A DNA stretch of 64,000 nucleotides from Nocardia flavorosea NBRC 108225. GTDB lineage: Bacteria > Actinomycetota > Actinomycetes > Mycobacteriales > Mycobacteriaceae. Made by a program: the position numbers and the translations under genes. The notes below the pieces were generated by a model. The model searched no databases and was not told where the DNA came from. It was given only the letters and a program-made list of their open reading frames with translations. Each line of letters opens with the position of its first letter. Within the stretch, counting starts at the first letter, position 1. Shown here piece after piece: positions 25,172-33,074 of the stretch. Location: assembly GCF_001613385.1 (NCBI RefSeq), contig NZ_BDCG01000002.1:1-64000 (forward strand), given 5' to 3'.

Positions 25172-26761
25172 TCAGCGGGTGAAAGTGCCGAATCCGTCGG
25201 AATCGTAGAACTCCAGCCACAGGCGGTCGCCCTCGAATCGTGCCTGGGAGATCGTTCCCGGGTTCGCGGCCTCGCCGGTGGGGGTGAAGACGAATGTATC
25301 GCCGTCCCAGTGGCGCAGCGGTACGGTCACCTTCCGGGGGCCCAGGGTCAGCAGTAGATGGGCACCCTCCGCCGCGACCTCGGCCGGACCGAAGTAGTCG
25401 TTTCCGTACACCCCCGCATAGTTCTCCAGCGGCCCTGCGGGCGCCGGGTTCGGCGGGCGCTCCGCACCCACCAGCTCGCCCGTGGGCCCCTCGATCTGCG
25501 CGAAGGCTTCCTGGTACAGCCCCCACCAGTCTTCCCGGACCTCCCCGAACTGCACCAGATCGGCGAATTCGGCGTTCAGGGTCTCCGGCACCCCGATCGG
25601 CGCGGCGTTGGTCAGCGTCACGATCCCCACATTCGCCGACGGGATCACCGTGAACGCGGTCGCCGTGCCCGCGTTGAACGCCCCGGAATGGCTCAGTACC
25701 ACCCGGCCCGCCGCCGAGGTGCCGACGTTGAACCCGAAGCCGTACATACCGGCGCGCGCGTCCGGGGTTTCCGGCGGTGACGATACGGACTGCGGTGATA
25801 CTGCGGGCAGTAGCGCTTCCGGCGCGATCACTTCGCGGCCTTCGTACGCTCCGTCCCCGAGGATCATCGTCATCCAGCGCGCCATATCCGCCACCGACGA
25901 GCTGACCCCGCCCGCCGGGGACTGCGCGTCCGGTTGTCGTGGGGGTTCGGTGCGCCGGTAGTCCTCGCCCACGCGGGTATGGCCCACCGCGTGGTCGGGG
26001 GCCGCTGCGAAATCGGCGTAGCGGGAGCTGGTGGCCGTCATTCCCAGCGGCTCGTAGATCGAGCGTTTCGACAGGTCGGCCCAGTCCGTGTGCGCTGCGT
26101 CGGCGACCGCGGTGGCCGCCGCCGTCACCCCGAAGTTGGTGTACTCGTAGGTGTCCCGGAACGGTGCGAGCGGCAGTAGCGCCATCCGCTCCAGTATCTG
26201 CGCCCGGTCGAATCCGAGGTCCTCGAGCTGGTCCCCGGCGTGATCGGGCAGCCCGGATCGATGCGCATACAGATCGCCGATGGTCGCGTGATCGCTGACG
26301 TAGGGATCGTTCAGCGCGAACCAGGGCGCGAGCCGCCGAATCGGTGTATCCCATTCCAGGGGCCCGGCGGCGATTTCGCGGGCCACCACGCTCGCTCCGA
26401 TCGGTTTCGACATCGACGCCAGCTGGAACACGGTACCGGGCTCGACTCGATCTTCGGTGCCCACCTCGCGGACTCCGAAGCCTTCCTGGTACACGACCTC
26501 GCCGTCGGCGACGATGGCAACCGCCATACCCGGGATACCGGTGCTGTTCATCAGCTCCTGCGCACGCTGATCCACCCGGTCCACGATATGTTCCACGCGC
26601 CCGTCGGGAATGGTGATCCCCGGGGCGCGGGCGGGCTGTGGTGCGGCCGGGCTCGTGCTGGTCGTGGCTCCGGGCACCGGTTCCTCGATCCCGCATCCGG
26701 TGGCCGCCGCGGCGGCGATCGCCACCGCGGCCCCGAGAGCCGTCAACCGACGTCTGTGCAC
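25172..26761 (-). CDS. Lipoprotein serine beta-lactamase-family hydrolase
   Basis: A 529-residue class C-like penicillin-binding/esterase-family protein. A lipobox (ATGC, Cys23) ends the signal peptide, so it is anchored outside the membrane. Active-site motifs are SMSK (Ser116, Lys119), YTN (207-209) and HSG (358-360). A C-terminal lipocalin-like domain (about 420-529, ending FDSDGFGTFTR-like) is typical of DUF3471/Pab87-type peptidases. GTG 26761 is chosen because the basic-hydrophobic signal begins there; the open frame upstream adds 49 low-complexity residues. It may be an esterase, D-amino peptidase or carboxypeptidase. Beta-lactam hydrolysis cannot be assumed. Confidence 0.83.
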   Translation of the reverse strand: MHRRRLTALGAAVAIAAAAATGCGIEEPVPGATTSTSPAAPQPARAPGITIPDGRVEHIVDRVDQRAQELMNSTGIPGMAVAIVADGEVVYQEGFGVREVGTEDRVEPGTVFQLASMSKPIGASVVAREIAAGPLEWDTPIRRLAPWFALNDPYVSDHATIGDLYAHRSGLPDHAGDQLEDLGFDRAQILERMALLPLAPFRDTYEYTNFGVTAAATAVADAAHTDWADLSKRSIYEPLGMTATSSRYADFAAAPDHAVGHTRVGEDYRRTEPPRQPDAQSPAGGVSSSVADMARWMTMILGDGAYEGREVIAPEALLPAVSPQSVSSPPETPDARAGMYGFGFNVGTSAAGRVVLSHSGAFNAGTATAFTVIPSANVGIVTLTNAAPIGVPETLNAEFADLVQFGEVREDWWGLYQEAFAQIEGPTGELVGAERPPNPAPAGPLENYAGVYGNDYFGPAEVAAEGAHLLLTLGPRKVTVPLRHWDGDTFVFTPTGEAANPGTISQARFEGDRLWLEFYDSDGFGTFTR

Positions 26762-26960
26762 AGCAGCCTCCGAGAGGTTGTCGCCGACACGAGCCCAGCT
26801 GCCCGAGCTTATCGCTGCCGGTGTCCGCTGCCCGGCAGCGCGGTCCGTGTGGCCGGGTCCGGTCGGCACCGGGTGGGTGGTTTCCGGTGCCGGCGATGGA
26901 CGCGCCACCGTGCGCTGTGTTCTCAGGTCGCCGGCCTCAGCGGTCCTGAGATGCAGAAAT

Positions 26961-26973
26961 AGAACAGTATTCT
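26961..26973. promoter_or_regulatory. AGAACAGT operator-like site, copy 1
   Basis: AGAACAGTATTCT has AGAA/TTCT arms. It matches copy 2 (27036) at 10 of 13 positions, 75 nt apart. It resembles the KstR consensus TnnAACnnGTTnnA but with a 3-nt instead of a 2-nt centre. Confidence 0.4.
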
Positions 26974-27035
26974 CGAAATATAGCGAAATGTGGTGTATCT
27001 GCGGCGGTAAGCACGTATCGTCGAGTTCGTAAACT

Positions 27036-27048
27036 AGAACAGTGTTTC
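27036..27048. promoter_or_regulatory. AGAACAGT operator-like site, copy 2, at likely transcription start
   Basis: AGAACAGTGTTTC begins at the end of the -10-like TAAACT, so a bound repressor would cover the transcription start of the amidohydrolase operon at 27075. The KstR-like TetR at 31456 in the same operon is a candidate ligand. Confidence 0.45.
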
Positions 27049-27074
27049 AATAGTGAGATGGGAAGAGGATGCCG

Positions 27075-28313
27075 ATGTCTGCACATGCTGTCGAGTCCGG
27101 CGAGCGGTACACGCTGATCTCAGCCGACTGCCATGCGGGCGCCGACCACGCCACCTACCGCGAGTACCTCGATCCCCGGTGGCACGAGGAATTCGATGCT
27201 TGGCGCAACCGGTACCGCAACCCGTATCGGGATCTGCAGGACGACGGCCGCACCCGCAACTGGGACAGCGACCGCCGGATCAACGAACAGGCGACCGACG
27301 GTGTCGTCGCCGAAGTCATCTATCCGAACACTGTGCCGCCGTTTTTTCCCAGTGCGGCCGTGATGGCGGCGCCGCCGGACAGCGAGGATTTCGAACGCCG
27401 GCTCGCGGGTATCCGCGCGCACAACCGCTGGCTGGCCGACTGGTGCGCCGATGCCCCGGCACAGCGTGCCGGTGTCGGCCAGATCTTCCTCAACGATGTG
27501 GACCGCGCAGTCGAGGATGTGCATTGGATCAAGGAGAACGGTCTGCGCGGCGGCATTCTGATACCGAATGTGGCGCCCGATGTGAAATGGGTGAAACCGC
27601 TGTACGACCCGGTCTACGACCCGATCTGGCGGGCGTGCGAAGAGCTCGGTGTCCCGGTGAACAGCCACGCCGGTAACGGGTTGCCCGATTACGGGCGGTA
27701 CAAGACGGCCGGGTTGCTCTACATCACCGAGGTCTCGTTCTACGCGCAGCGGCCCCTCGTGCAGTTCATTCTGTCCGGCGTTTTCGAACGTTTCCCGAAC
27801 CTGAAGTTCGCGATGTCCGAACAAGGATGCGCATGGGCCCCGCGGTTGCTGCGTGAGCTCGACCTGATCGATTACCGCATCAAACGGTCGGGACGGATCG
27901 GTGAGCTCGTGTACGGCCGGGACGAACAGTTGCCGCTGCGTCCGAGCGAGTATTTCCGCCGTAACTGCTGGATCGGTGTGAGTATGCCGTCCGCGGAAGA
28001 TATGGCGGCCCGTGAGGTGCTCGGTTCCGGAAAATTCATGTGGGGTAGCGACTATCCCCATTCGGAGGGGACCTACCCGTTCACCCGGGAATGCCTCCGC
28101 CAGGTGATGCACGACGTCGATCCCGGCGAGTTGCGGCAGATGCTCGCCTGCAACGCGGCCGATTTGTACGATTTCGATCTCGACGCCCTGGCACCGCTGG
28201 CCGGGCAGTACGGTCCGACCGTGGCGGAAGTGGCGCAGCCGCTGGTGGAACTGCCCGATGAGCCCAACGACGTGCTGTTGCGCGAGTCGTTCGCCGCGGC
28301 GGTGCACGTATGA
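27075..28313 (+). CDS. Amidohydrolase-2 (ACMSD-type) family protein A
   Basis: A 412-residue metal-dependent TIM-barrel protein of PF04909. Features are SADCHAGADHATYREYLDP at the start (DxH metal motif), VNSHAGNG with a barrel His, FAMSEQGCAWAPRLLRELD, and the catalytic Asp region MWGSDYPHSEGTYPF. The family includes decarboxylases (ACMSD, LigW) and C-C or C-N hydrolases. ATG 27075 is preferred to 27069 because AGAGG ends immediately before the latter. Its stop overlaps the next amidohydrolase by 4 nt. Its substrate is presumably the ring or side-chain compound broken down by the surrounding island. Confidence 0.85.
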   Translation: MSAHAVESGERYTLISADCHAGADHATYREYLDPRWHEEFDAWRNRYRNPYRDLQDDGRTRNWDSDRRINEQATDGVVAEVIYPNTVPPFFPSAAVMAAPPDSEDFERRLAGIRAHNRWLADWCADAPAQRAGVGQIFLNDVDRAVEDVHWIKENGLRGGILIPNVAPDVKWVKPLYDPVYDPIWRACEELGVPVNSHAGNGLPDYGRYKTAGLLYITEVSFYAQRPLVQFILSGVFERFPNLKFAMSEQGCAWAPRLLRELDLIDYRIKRSGRIGELVYGRDEQLPLRPSEYFRRNCWIGVSMPSAEDMAAREVLGSGKFMWGSDYPHSEGTYPFTRECLRQVMHDVDPGELRQMLACNAADLYDFDLDALAPLAGQYGPTVAEVAQPLVELPDEPNDVLLRESFAAAVHV

Positions 28314-29200
28314 CCGGCGAGCAGGAGGCGCGCGGCGGTTTCCGGGCCGGTCTCCCGGTCATCGATACCCATATCGGTTTCCGTGAGTCCGGGGCGAACG
28401 AGTACGACTTCATCACCCGGCAGACGAAGGACCGCGAAAGCAAGGAGTCGTTCTCCTTTCCCGCCGAGTACATGTTCAAGGGTGTACCGCAGGATCTGCC
28501 GACCGATGATCCCGTGGAGGTGACGCTGCGGGAAATGGACCGCCACGGGATAACGATGGGAATGGTCAGTGTCGCCGGCGAGTCGGGGCGCCGGGCGGTG
28601 AAGCAGCACCCGCAGCGTTTCATACCGCAGGGCAGCGCCGTGGATCCCAATGACATCATGGGAACCCTGCGGCGGATGGAAGCCGAATTCGAGGAGTTCG
28701 GAATCCGCTCCGTGAGTTCTTTTGCCGCGGGTACGTTTCCGCAGGTCGCGCTCAATGCCCCGCAGATGTACCCGATCTACGCCAAATGTGTGGAACTGGA
28801 TATCCCGATCTTTGCCTGCGCCGGGATCCCGGGTCCGCGGTTGCGGGCCGCGGTGCAGCATGTCGAACTCATCGACGATGTGATGTTCGATTTCCCGGAC
28901 CTGGTGTTCGTGACCAGGCACGGATGCGAGCCCTGGCAGGATCTGGCCGTAAAACTGATGCTCAAATGGCCGAACCTGTACTATTCGACCTCCGCGTTCG
29001 CGCCGAAGCATTACCCGAAGGCGATTATCGATTACGCCAATACCCGCGGCGCGGACAAGATCATCTACGCCGGTTATTTCCCGGCGGGGCTGTCGCTGGA
29101 GCGGATCGCGAACGAGATGCCGGATGTGCCGTTCCGTGACGAGGTGTGGCCGAAGTTCTTGTCCGGGAACGCGCGCCGTGTTCTGAAGCTGGAAGGTTAG
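28310..29200 (+). CDS. Amidohydrolase-2 family protein B
   Basis: A 296-residue second TIM-barrel amidohydrolase. It has the start motif VIDTHIGFRESG (DxH), a barrel segment PIFACAGIPGPRLR and FVTRHGCEPWQDLAVKLM. The usual SDYPH-type Asp motif is replaced by IIYAGYFPAGLSLERI, so the metal set may be incomplete and the protein may act with protein A as a heteromer. ATG 28310 overlaps the A stop. The gene ends 6 nt before the double acyl-CoA dehydrogenase. The pairing with A is inference. Confidence 0.8.
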   Translation: MTGEQEARGGFRAGLPVIDTHIGFRESGANEYDFITRQTKDRESKESFSFPAEYMFKGVPQDLPTDDPVEVTLREMDRHGITMGMVSVAGESGRRAVKQHPQRFIPQGSAVDPNDIMGTLRRMEAEFEEFGIRSVSSFAAGTFPQVALNAPQMYPIYAKCVELDIPIFACAGIPGPRLRAAVQHVELIDDVMFDFPDLVFVTRHGCEPWQDLAVKLMLKWPNLYYSTSAFAPKHYPKAIIDYANTRGADKIIYAGYFPAGLSLERIANEMPDVPFRDEVWPKFLSGNARRVLKLEG

Positions 29201-29206
29201 CCGCGG

Positions 29207-31420
29207 ATGGTAACGAATTGCGTAGGCCTGACCACCGAACACACCGACCTGATGGCGGCGATATCCGCACTGGCCGCGCAGGCCGCGCCGACCATGCTGA
29301 CCCGCGAACATTCCGACCTCTCCGCCCGCGGTGTACGCCCGCCGATCTGGGACAAACTGTGCCACCAGGGTATTTCCGCGATCCACCTTCCGGCCGAGTT
29401 CGGCGGTGGGGGAGCCGGAATCGTCGAGCTCGCCGTGGCGCTCGACGCGGCGGGGTACGGATTGATCCCGGGACCCCTGCTGCCCACCGTGACAGCCGGC
29501 GCGCTCGTGGACCGGCACGGCCCACCCGCGGCCCGGCACGATCTGCTCGCCCGGTTCGTCGACGGCGCCACCGGGGCCTGCGCTCTCGACGCGACGGGTC
29601 CGGTGGCCACGTCAGACGGCGGTGTCCTGCGGGTTTCGGGTCTCAGCGGCCCGATTCTCGGTGGTGTGGGCGCGGATATTCTCGTATTGGGTGCTGCTGG
29701 ACCCGAAGGTCCGGTGTGGTTCGTTGTTCCGCCGGATTCGCCGGGTATCACCCGGGAGCAGATGCCGGGTGTGGACCTCACCCGCGACCTCGGCCGGGTC
29801 GAGCTGGACGGCCTGGTGGTACCGGACGAGCATGTCCTGTCCTGCTCCACCCAGGGTGTCCGCAGCCTGGCCGCCGTCCTGTTCAGCGCCGAAGCTGTCG
29901 GCCTGGCTCGCTGGTGCCTGGACACGGCCGTGGCGTACGCGAAGGTGCGGGAACAATTCGGCCGGCCGATCGGATCGTTCCAGGCCGTCAAACACAAATG
30001 CGCCCAGCTGTTCCTGCGGGTGGAACTACTGGCCGCTGCGGCGTGGGACGGCGCGTGCGCGGCCGACGAGGACGGACCGGACGGGCCGCAGAGCGCGCTC
30101 GCCGCGGCGCGGGCCGCCGTGCAATGCCTGCCCGAGGCCGCCGGTATCGCCTTGGATGCGCTCACCGTGCTGGGCGGTATCGGTAATACCTGGGACCATG
30201 ACCTGCACCTGTACTGGCGGCGTGCCACCGGCCTGTTCACCCTGCTCGGCCCGCACCGGGACTGGTCGCGTCGCGCGGGTGAGCTCGCCCTGGTCACCCA
30301 GCGGGCACCGGCTGTGGGGGTCGAGGATCGACCCGAGTTGCGGGCGGAGGTCGCGGCAGCGATCGCGGAAGCGGCGGGGCCGGATATCACCGACGAGAAG
30401 GCTGCGCGCCGGATCCTGGCCGGCCACGGCCTGGTGGCACCGCATTACCCGCCGCCTTACGGGCGCGCCGCCGACGCCACCGCCCAGGTGATCATCGCCG
30501 AGGAGTTCCGGCGGGCCGGGATGGCGCAACCCACCACGGTGATCGGGGAGTGGGCGCTGCCCACGATCCTGCAGCACGGCACCGATGCCCAGCGGGAACG
30601 GCTGGTGGGACCGACACTGCGTGGTGAGATCGAATGGTGCCAGCTGTTCAGCGAGCCGGGCGCCGGATCGGATCTCGCGGCCGTGCGGACCTTCGCGGAA
30701 AAGGTCGGCGGCGGCTGGTGTCTCAACGGCCAGAAGGTGTGGACCTCGCATGCCCGGGAGGCGCACTGGGCGGTCTGCCTCGCCCGTACCGACCGCAGCG
30801 CCGCGAAGCGGGCGGGGATCAGCTACTTCCTGGTCGATATGAGCACACCGGGTATCGAGGTGCGGCCGTTGCGGGAAGCCAACGGCGAGTCGATGTTCAA
30901 CGAGGTGTTCCTCGACGACGTTTTCGTACCGGACGATTGCCTGGTCGGCGCGCCCGGGGACGGCTGGCGGCTGGCGCGCACCACATTGGGCAACGAACGG
31001 ATCGCGATGGGTTCCGGTGCGGTGGGCGCCCGGATCCGGCTCGATCCGGTCGCCGCGGTGGCGGCGCTTCCGGCCGGGGAGCGGGCCGCCGCGTTGCCGG
31101 CGCTCGGCACGGTGACGGCGACCTCGGGGGCGCTGGAAGCGCTCGGCCGCCGCGCTCTGCGTAAACGGCTCTCCGGCCTGGAACCCGGCGCGGAAGGCAA
31201 TGTCCTGAAATACCTGTCGGCGCAACATCAGGTCGAACTGTCCCGGACCATGATCGAATGGGCCGGTCCCGCCGCGGCGCAGGAGTCCGGGGAGGCCGGA
31301 CGCACGCTCGCGGCGTATCTTTCGACACCGGCAATGCTGATCGGCGGCGGTACCGCGGAGATCCAGCTCAACGTCATCGGTGAGCGCATCCTCGGGTTGC
31401 CGCGGGAGCGGACGCAGTGA
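29207..31420 (+). CDS. Tandem-domain acyl-CoA dehydrogenase, FadE34-like
   Basis: A 737-residue protein with two acyl-CoA dehydrogenase units in one chain: residues about 5-365 (AKVREQFGRPIGSFQAVKH, LGGIGNTWDHDLHLYWRRA) and about 380-735 (LFSEPGAGSDLAAVRT, NGQKVWTSHA, GGGTAEIQLNVIGERILGLPRE). Ordinary members are about 385 residues. Mycobacterial FadE34 has this double layout and oxidises steroid side-chain CoA esters, and it is adjacent to kstR there. Here too a KstR-like gene follows at once. It would introduce a 2,3-double bond into a CoA ester with FAD and electron-transfer flavoprotein. The steroid substrate is inferred from this synteny. Confidence 0.87.
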   Translation: MVTNCVGLTTEHTDLMAAISALAAQAAPTMLTREHSDLSARGVRPPIWDKLCHQGISAIHLPAEFGGGGAGIVELAVALDAAGYGLIPGPLLPTVTAGALVDRHGPPAARHDLLARFVDGATGACALDATGPVATSDGGVLRVSGLSGPILGGVGADILVLGAAGPEGPVWFVVPPDSPGITREQMPGVDLTRDLGRVELDGLVVPDEHVLSCSTQGVRSLAAVLFSAEAVGLARWCLDTAVAYAKVREQFGRPIGSFQAVKHKCAQLFLRVELLAAAAWDGACAADEDGPDGPQSALAAARAAVQCLPEAAGIALDALTVLGGIGNTWDHDLHLYWRRATGLFTLLGPHRDWSRRAGELALVTQRAPAVGVEDRPELRAEVAAAIAEAAGPDITDEKAARRILAGHGLVAPHYPPPYGRAADATAQVIIAEEFRRAGMAQPTTVIGEWALPTILQHGTDAQRERLVGPTLRGEIEWCQLFSEPGAGSDLAAVRTFAEKVGGGWCLNGQKVWTSHAREAHWAVCLARTDRSAAKRAGISYFLVDMSTPGIEVRPLREANGESMFNEVFLDDVFVPDDCLVGAPGDGWRLARTTLGNERIAMGSGAVGARIRLDPVAAVAALPAGERAAALPALGTVTATSGALEALGRRALRKRLSGLEPGAEGNVLKYLSAQHQVELSRTMIEWAGPAAAQESGEAGRTLAAYLSTPAMLIGGGTAEIQLNVIGERILGLPRERTQ

Positions 31421-31455
31421 GGGCGGGTGCCACCCGTCCGGCTAGTATCACCACC

Positions 31456-32076
31456 GTGACCTCCCGTGGGGCCGAGTTGCCGATGACCACCGAATCGATG
31501 ACTGCGGGCCAGTTGGGGCGCCGCAGCCGGTTGGCCGAGACGGTGATCGAGATGCTGCACGAGATGGAGCCCGATCGTATTCAGATGCGGGAGGTCTCCG
31601 AACGTTCCGGGGTCGCGCTGGGCACCCTGTACCGCTATTTTCCCACCAAACAGCAGCTGCTGGCGGCGGCGATGCTCGGCTGGAACAACCGGCTGTCGGA
31701 GAAACTGAAAGCCGAACGCCGCGCGCCCGGTCCGAAGGACGACAGCAGTATCTGCGAACGTGTGCTGGGGCTGTACCGGCGGGAGATGCGGGCGTTCCAG
31801 CGGGGCCCGCATTTCGCCCGTCTGGAGATCGAATTGTTCTCGTCCACGGACGAATACGTGATCGAGACCCTGGATCAGCGCGCCGCCGCCAACCGTGGCG
31901 CGCTGTTCGATCTCCTGGAGGGGGTGCCGCCGGAAACGGCTCGGGTGGCCTCGCTGGCCATCGGCGGCACCATGTTCACCGCACTCACTTCGTGGACGTC
32001 GGGGCGGATCAGTTTCGCGGAGGCGCTACGCAATGTGGAGGACGTGATCCGTCTCGTCCTCGCGGACTATGCCTGA
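31456..32076 (+). CDS. KstR-like TetR-family regulator
   Basis: A 206-residue TetR protein. The HTH region IQMREVSERSGVALGTLYRYFPTKQQLL resembles KstR, the cholesterol-catabolism repressor (VQMRAVADRADVAVGTLYRYFPSK). The C-terminal ligand domain is longer on Ile/Leu helices. GTG 31456 is taken because TAGTAT (31443-31448) ends 7 nt before it, as in leaderless mycobacterial genes; GTG 31417 or ATG 31483 are alternatives. KstR-type repressors release DNA on binding a steroid CoA thioester. Targets here may include the repeats at 26961 and 27036. It is more likely a paralogue than the master KstR. Confidence 0.82.
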   Translation: MTSRGAELPMTTESMTAGQLGRRSRLAETVIEMLHEMEPDRIQMREVSERSGVALGTLYRYFPTKQQLLAAAMLGWNNRLSEKLKAERRAPGPKDDSSICERVLGLYRREMRAFQRGPHFARLEIELFSSTDEYVIETLDQRAAANRGALFDLLEGVPPETARVASLAIGGTMFTALTSWTSGRISFAEALRNVEDVIRLVLADYA

Positions 32077-32135
32077 CCGCGTGGCCGATAACCGGGGTCG
32101 TCCTTCTCGGGCGTCGACGGTCTGCGGTGGCTGCC

Positions 32136-32168
32136 GTCGCGCTGCGCCACTGTTGTTCGCAGCGCGAC
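32136..32168. terminator. 11-bp hairpin between convergent regulators
   Basis: GTCGCGCTGCG and CGCAGCGCGAC with an 11-nt loop sit between the TetR stop (32076) and the convergent IclR stop (32236), serving both strands. Confidence 0.75.
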
Positions 32169-32235
32169 GTCGCACGTAGTCTGCCCCTCCGGCATCGAAG
32201 ATCGCGGGCCGGGGGGTCATCGAGGCCGGGCGCCG

Positions 32236-32970
32236 CTACTCGCCGGTGGAGCCGCTCAACCGGCGAGCGGCATCCCGGACGAGTTCCCCGGTCCGCGCGT
32301 ACCGGTCGGGAGTGAGCCGGGTATCGGGCGCGCTGACGACGATCGCGCCCTGGGGTGCTCCGCCGATATCGAAGATCGCCGCGCCGATGCTGGTCGAGCC
32401 GTGCTGGACCGCGCCCTCGCACAGCGACCATCCGCGCGTGCGGATCCGGTCGTATTCGGTGGCGGAGGGTAGCGCGTCGGCCGATTCGGCGCGGTCGATG
32501 CGTTCGGCCGGGCGGAGGTGCGCGAAGATCGCGCGTCCGGCGGCGCTCGTCTCCGGCGGGTGAACCTGGCCGATCGGCAGGGCGGTTCGCACCGTATGGG
32601 TACCGTCCGCGACGGTCGCGACGACGATCTTCCCGCCTTCCAGGAGCGCGAGGTGAGTGGTCTCTCCGGTGGTATCGCGCAGGGCGGCCAGTACGGGACG
32701 CGCGCGAGCGAGTAGCGAGGACGTGCTGTGTGCTTGTCCTGCCATCGTGACGATTTTCGCCGAGAGTTCCCATCGCGGTGGGGAATCGGGAAGCGGCCGG
32801 ATCCATCCGGCTTCGTGGAGGGTCGCCAGGACGCGCTGCATCGCGCTCTTGTCCTCCCCGAGTGTCCGGCAGAGCTCGGTCAGCCCGGCGGGCTGATCCG
32901 CGGCGATCGCTTCGACCACCTGCAGGCCGCGCAGCAGTCCGCTCAGAGTCTTGACCGGAATATGGATCAC
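32236..32970 (-). CDS. IclR-family regulator (divergent from amidohydrolase C)
   Basis: A 244-residue regulator. The winged HTH is GLLRGLQVVEAIAADQPAGLTELCRTLGEDKSAMQRVLATLHEAGWI; the GAF-like effector domain follows (VLAALRDTTGETTHLALLEGGKIVV, STSIGAAIFDIGGAPQGAIVVSAPD). The frame is open to 33234, but GTG 32970 is chosen because the HTH begins about 8 residues later and AAGG lies upstream. It is transcribed away from the amidohydrolase at 33075, and the 104-bp space contains two palindromes that could be its operator. IclR proteins often act as ligand-dependent activators of aromatic catabolism. Confidence 0.85.
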   Translation of the reverse strand: MIHIPVKTLSGLLRGLQVVEAIAADQPAGLTELCRTLGEDKSAMQRVLATLHEAGWIRPLPDSPPRWELSAKIVTMAGQAHSTSSLLARARPVLAALRDTTGETTHLALLEGGKIVVATVADGTHTVRTALPIGQVHPPETSAAGRAIFAHLRPAERIDRAESADALPSATEYDRIRTRGWSLCEGAVQHGSTSIGAAIFDIGGAPQGAIVVSAPDTRLTPDRYARTGELVRDAARRLSGSTGE

Positions 32971-32993
32971 CCCTACCTTGGTATCAATAAGAA

Positions 32994-33005
32994 ATACGAC
33001 CGTAT
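32994..33005. promoter_or_regulatory. Palindrome ATACG-AC-CGTAT in IclR/amidohydrolase gap
   Basis: Perfect 5-bp arms with a 2-nt spacer lie 24 nt upstream of the IclR start and 69 nt before the amidohydrolase start. IclR sites are typically short palindromes in such divergent gaps, so this is a candidate operator. Confidence 0.45.
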
Positions 33006-33017
33006 CGCATAGAGATA

Positions 33018-33028
33018 CTTGAGTCAAG
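33018..33028. promoter_or_regulatory. Palindrome CTTGA-G-TCAAG in IclR/amidohydrolase gap
   Basis: Perfect 5-bp arms with one central base lie 46 nt before the amidohydrolase start. The CTTG/CAAG halves echo the KstR2-type half-sites elsewhere in the island, but in the outward order. Confidence 0.35.
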
Positions 33029-33074
33029 ATGTGCGCCGTTTCCGGTAGCGCACCGCTGTGTGGAGGAGAACGTC

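Larger units (their letters stand above)
26762..27074. other. 313-bp divergent intergenic region with catabolic promoter
   Basis: It separates the leftward hydrolase from the rightward amidohydrolase operon. The right half is AT-richer and holds two AGAACAGT-type repeats and a -10-like TAAACT at 27031-27036, overlapping the second repeat. No gene is seen. Confidence 0.5.

Noticed and set aside
25172..26761. Beta-lactamase resistance gene
   Set aside because: SxxK, YxN and HxG motifs are shared by esterases and peptidases, and the extra C-terminal domain is typical of non-lactamase members.
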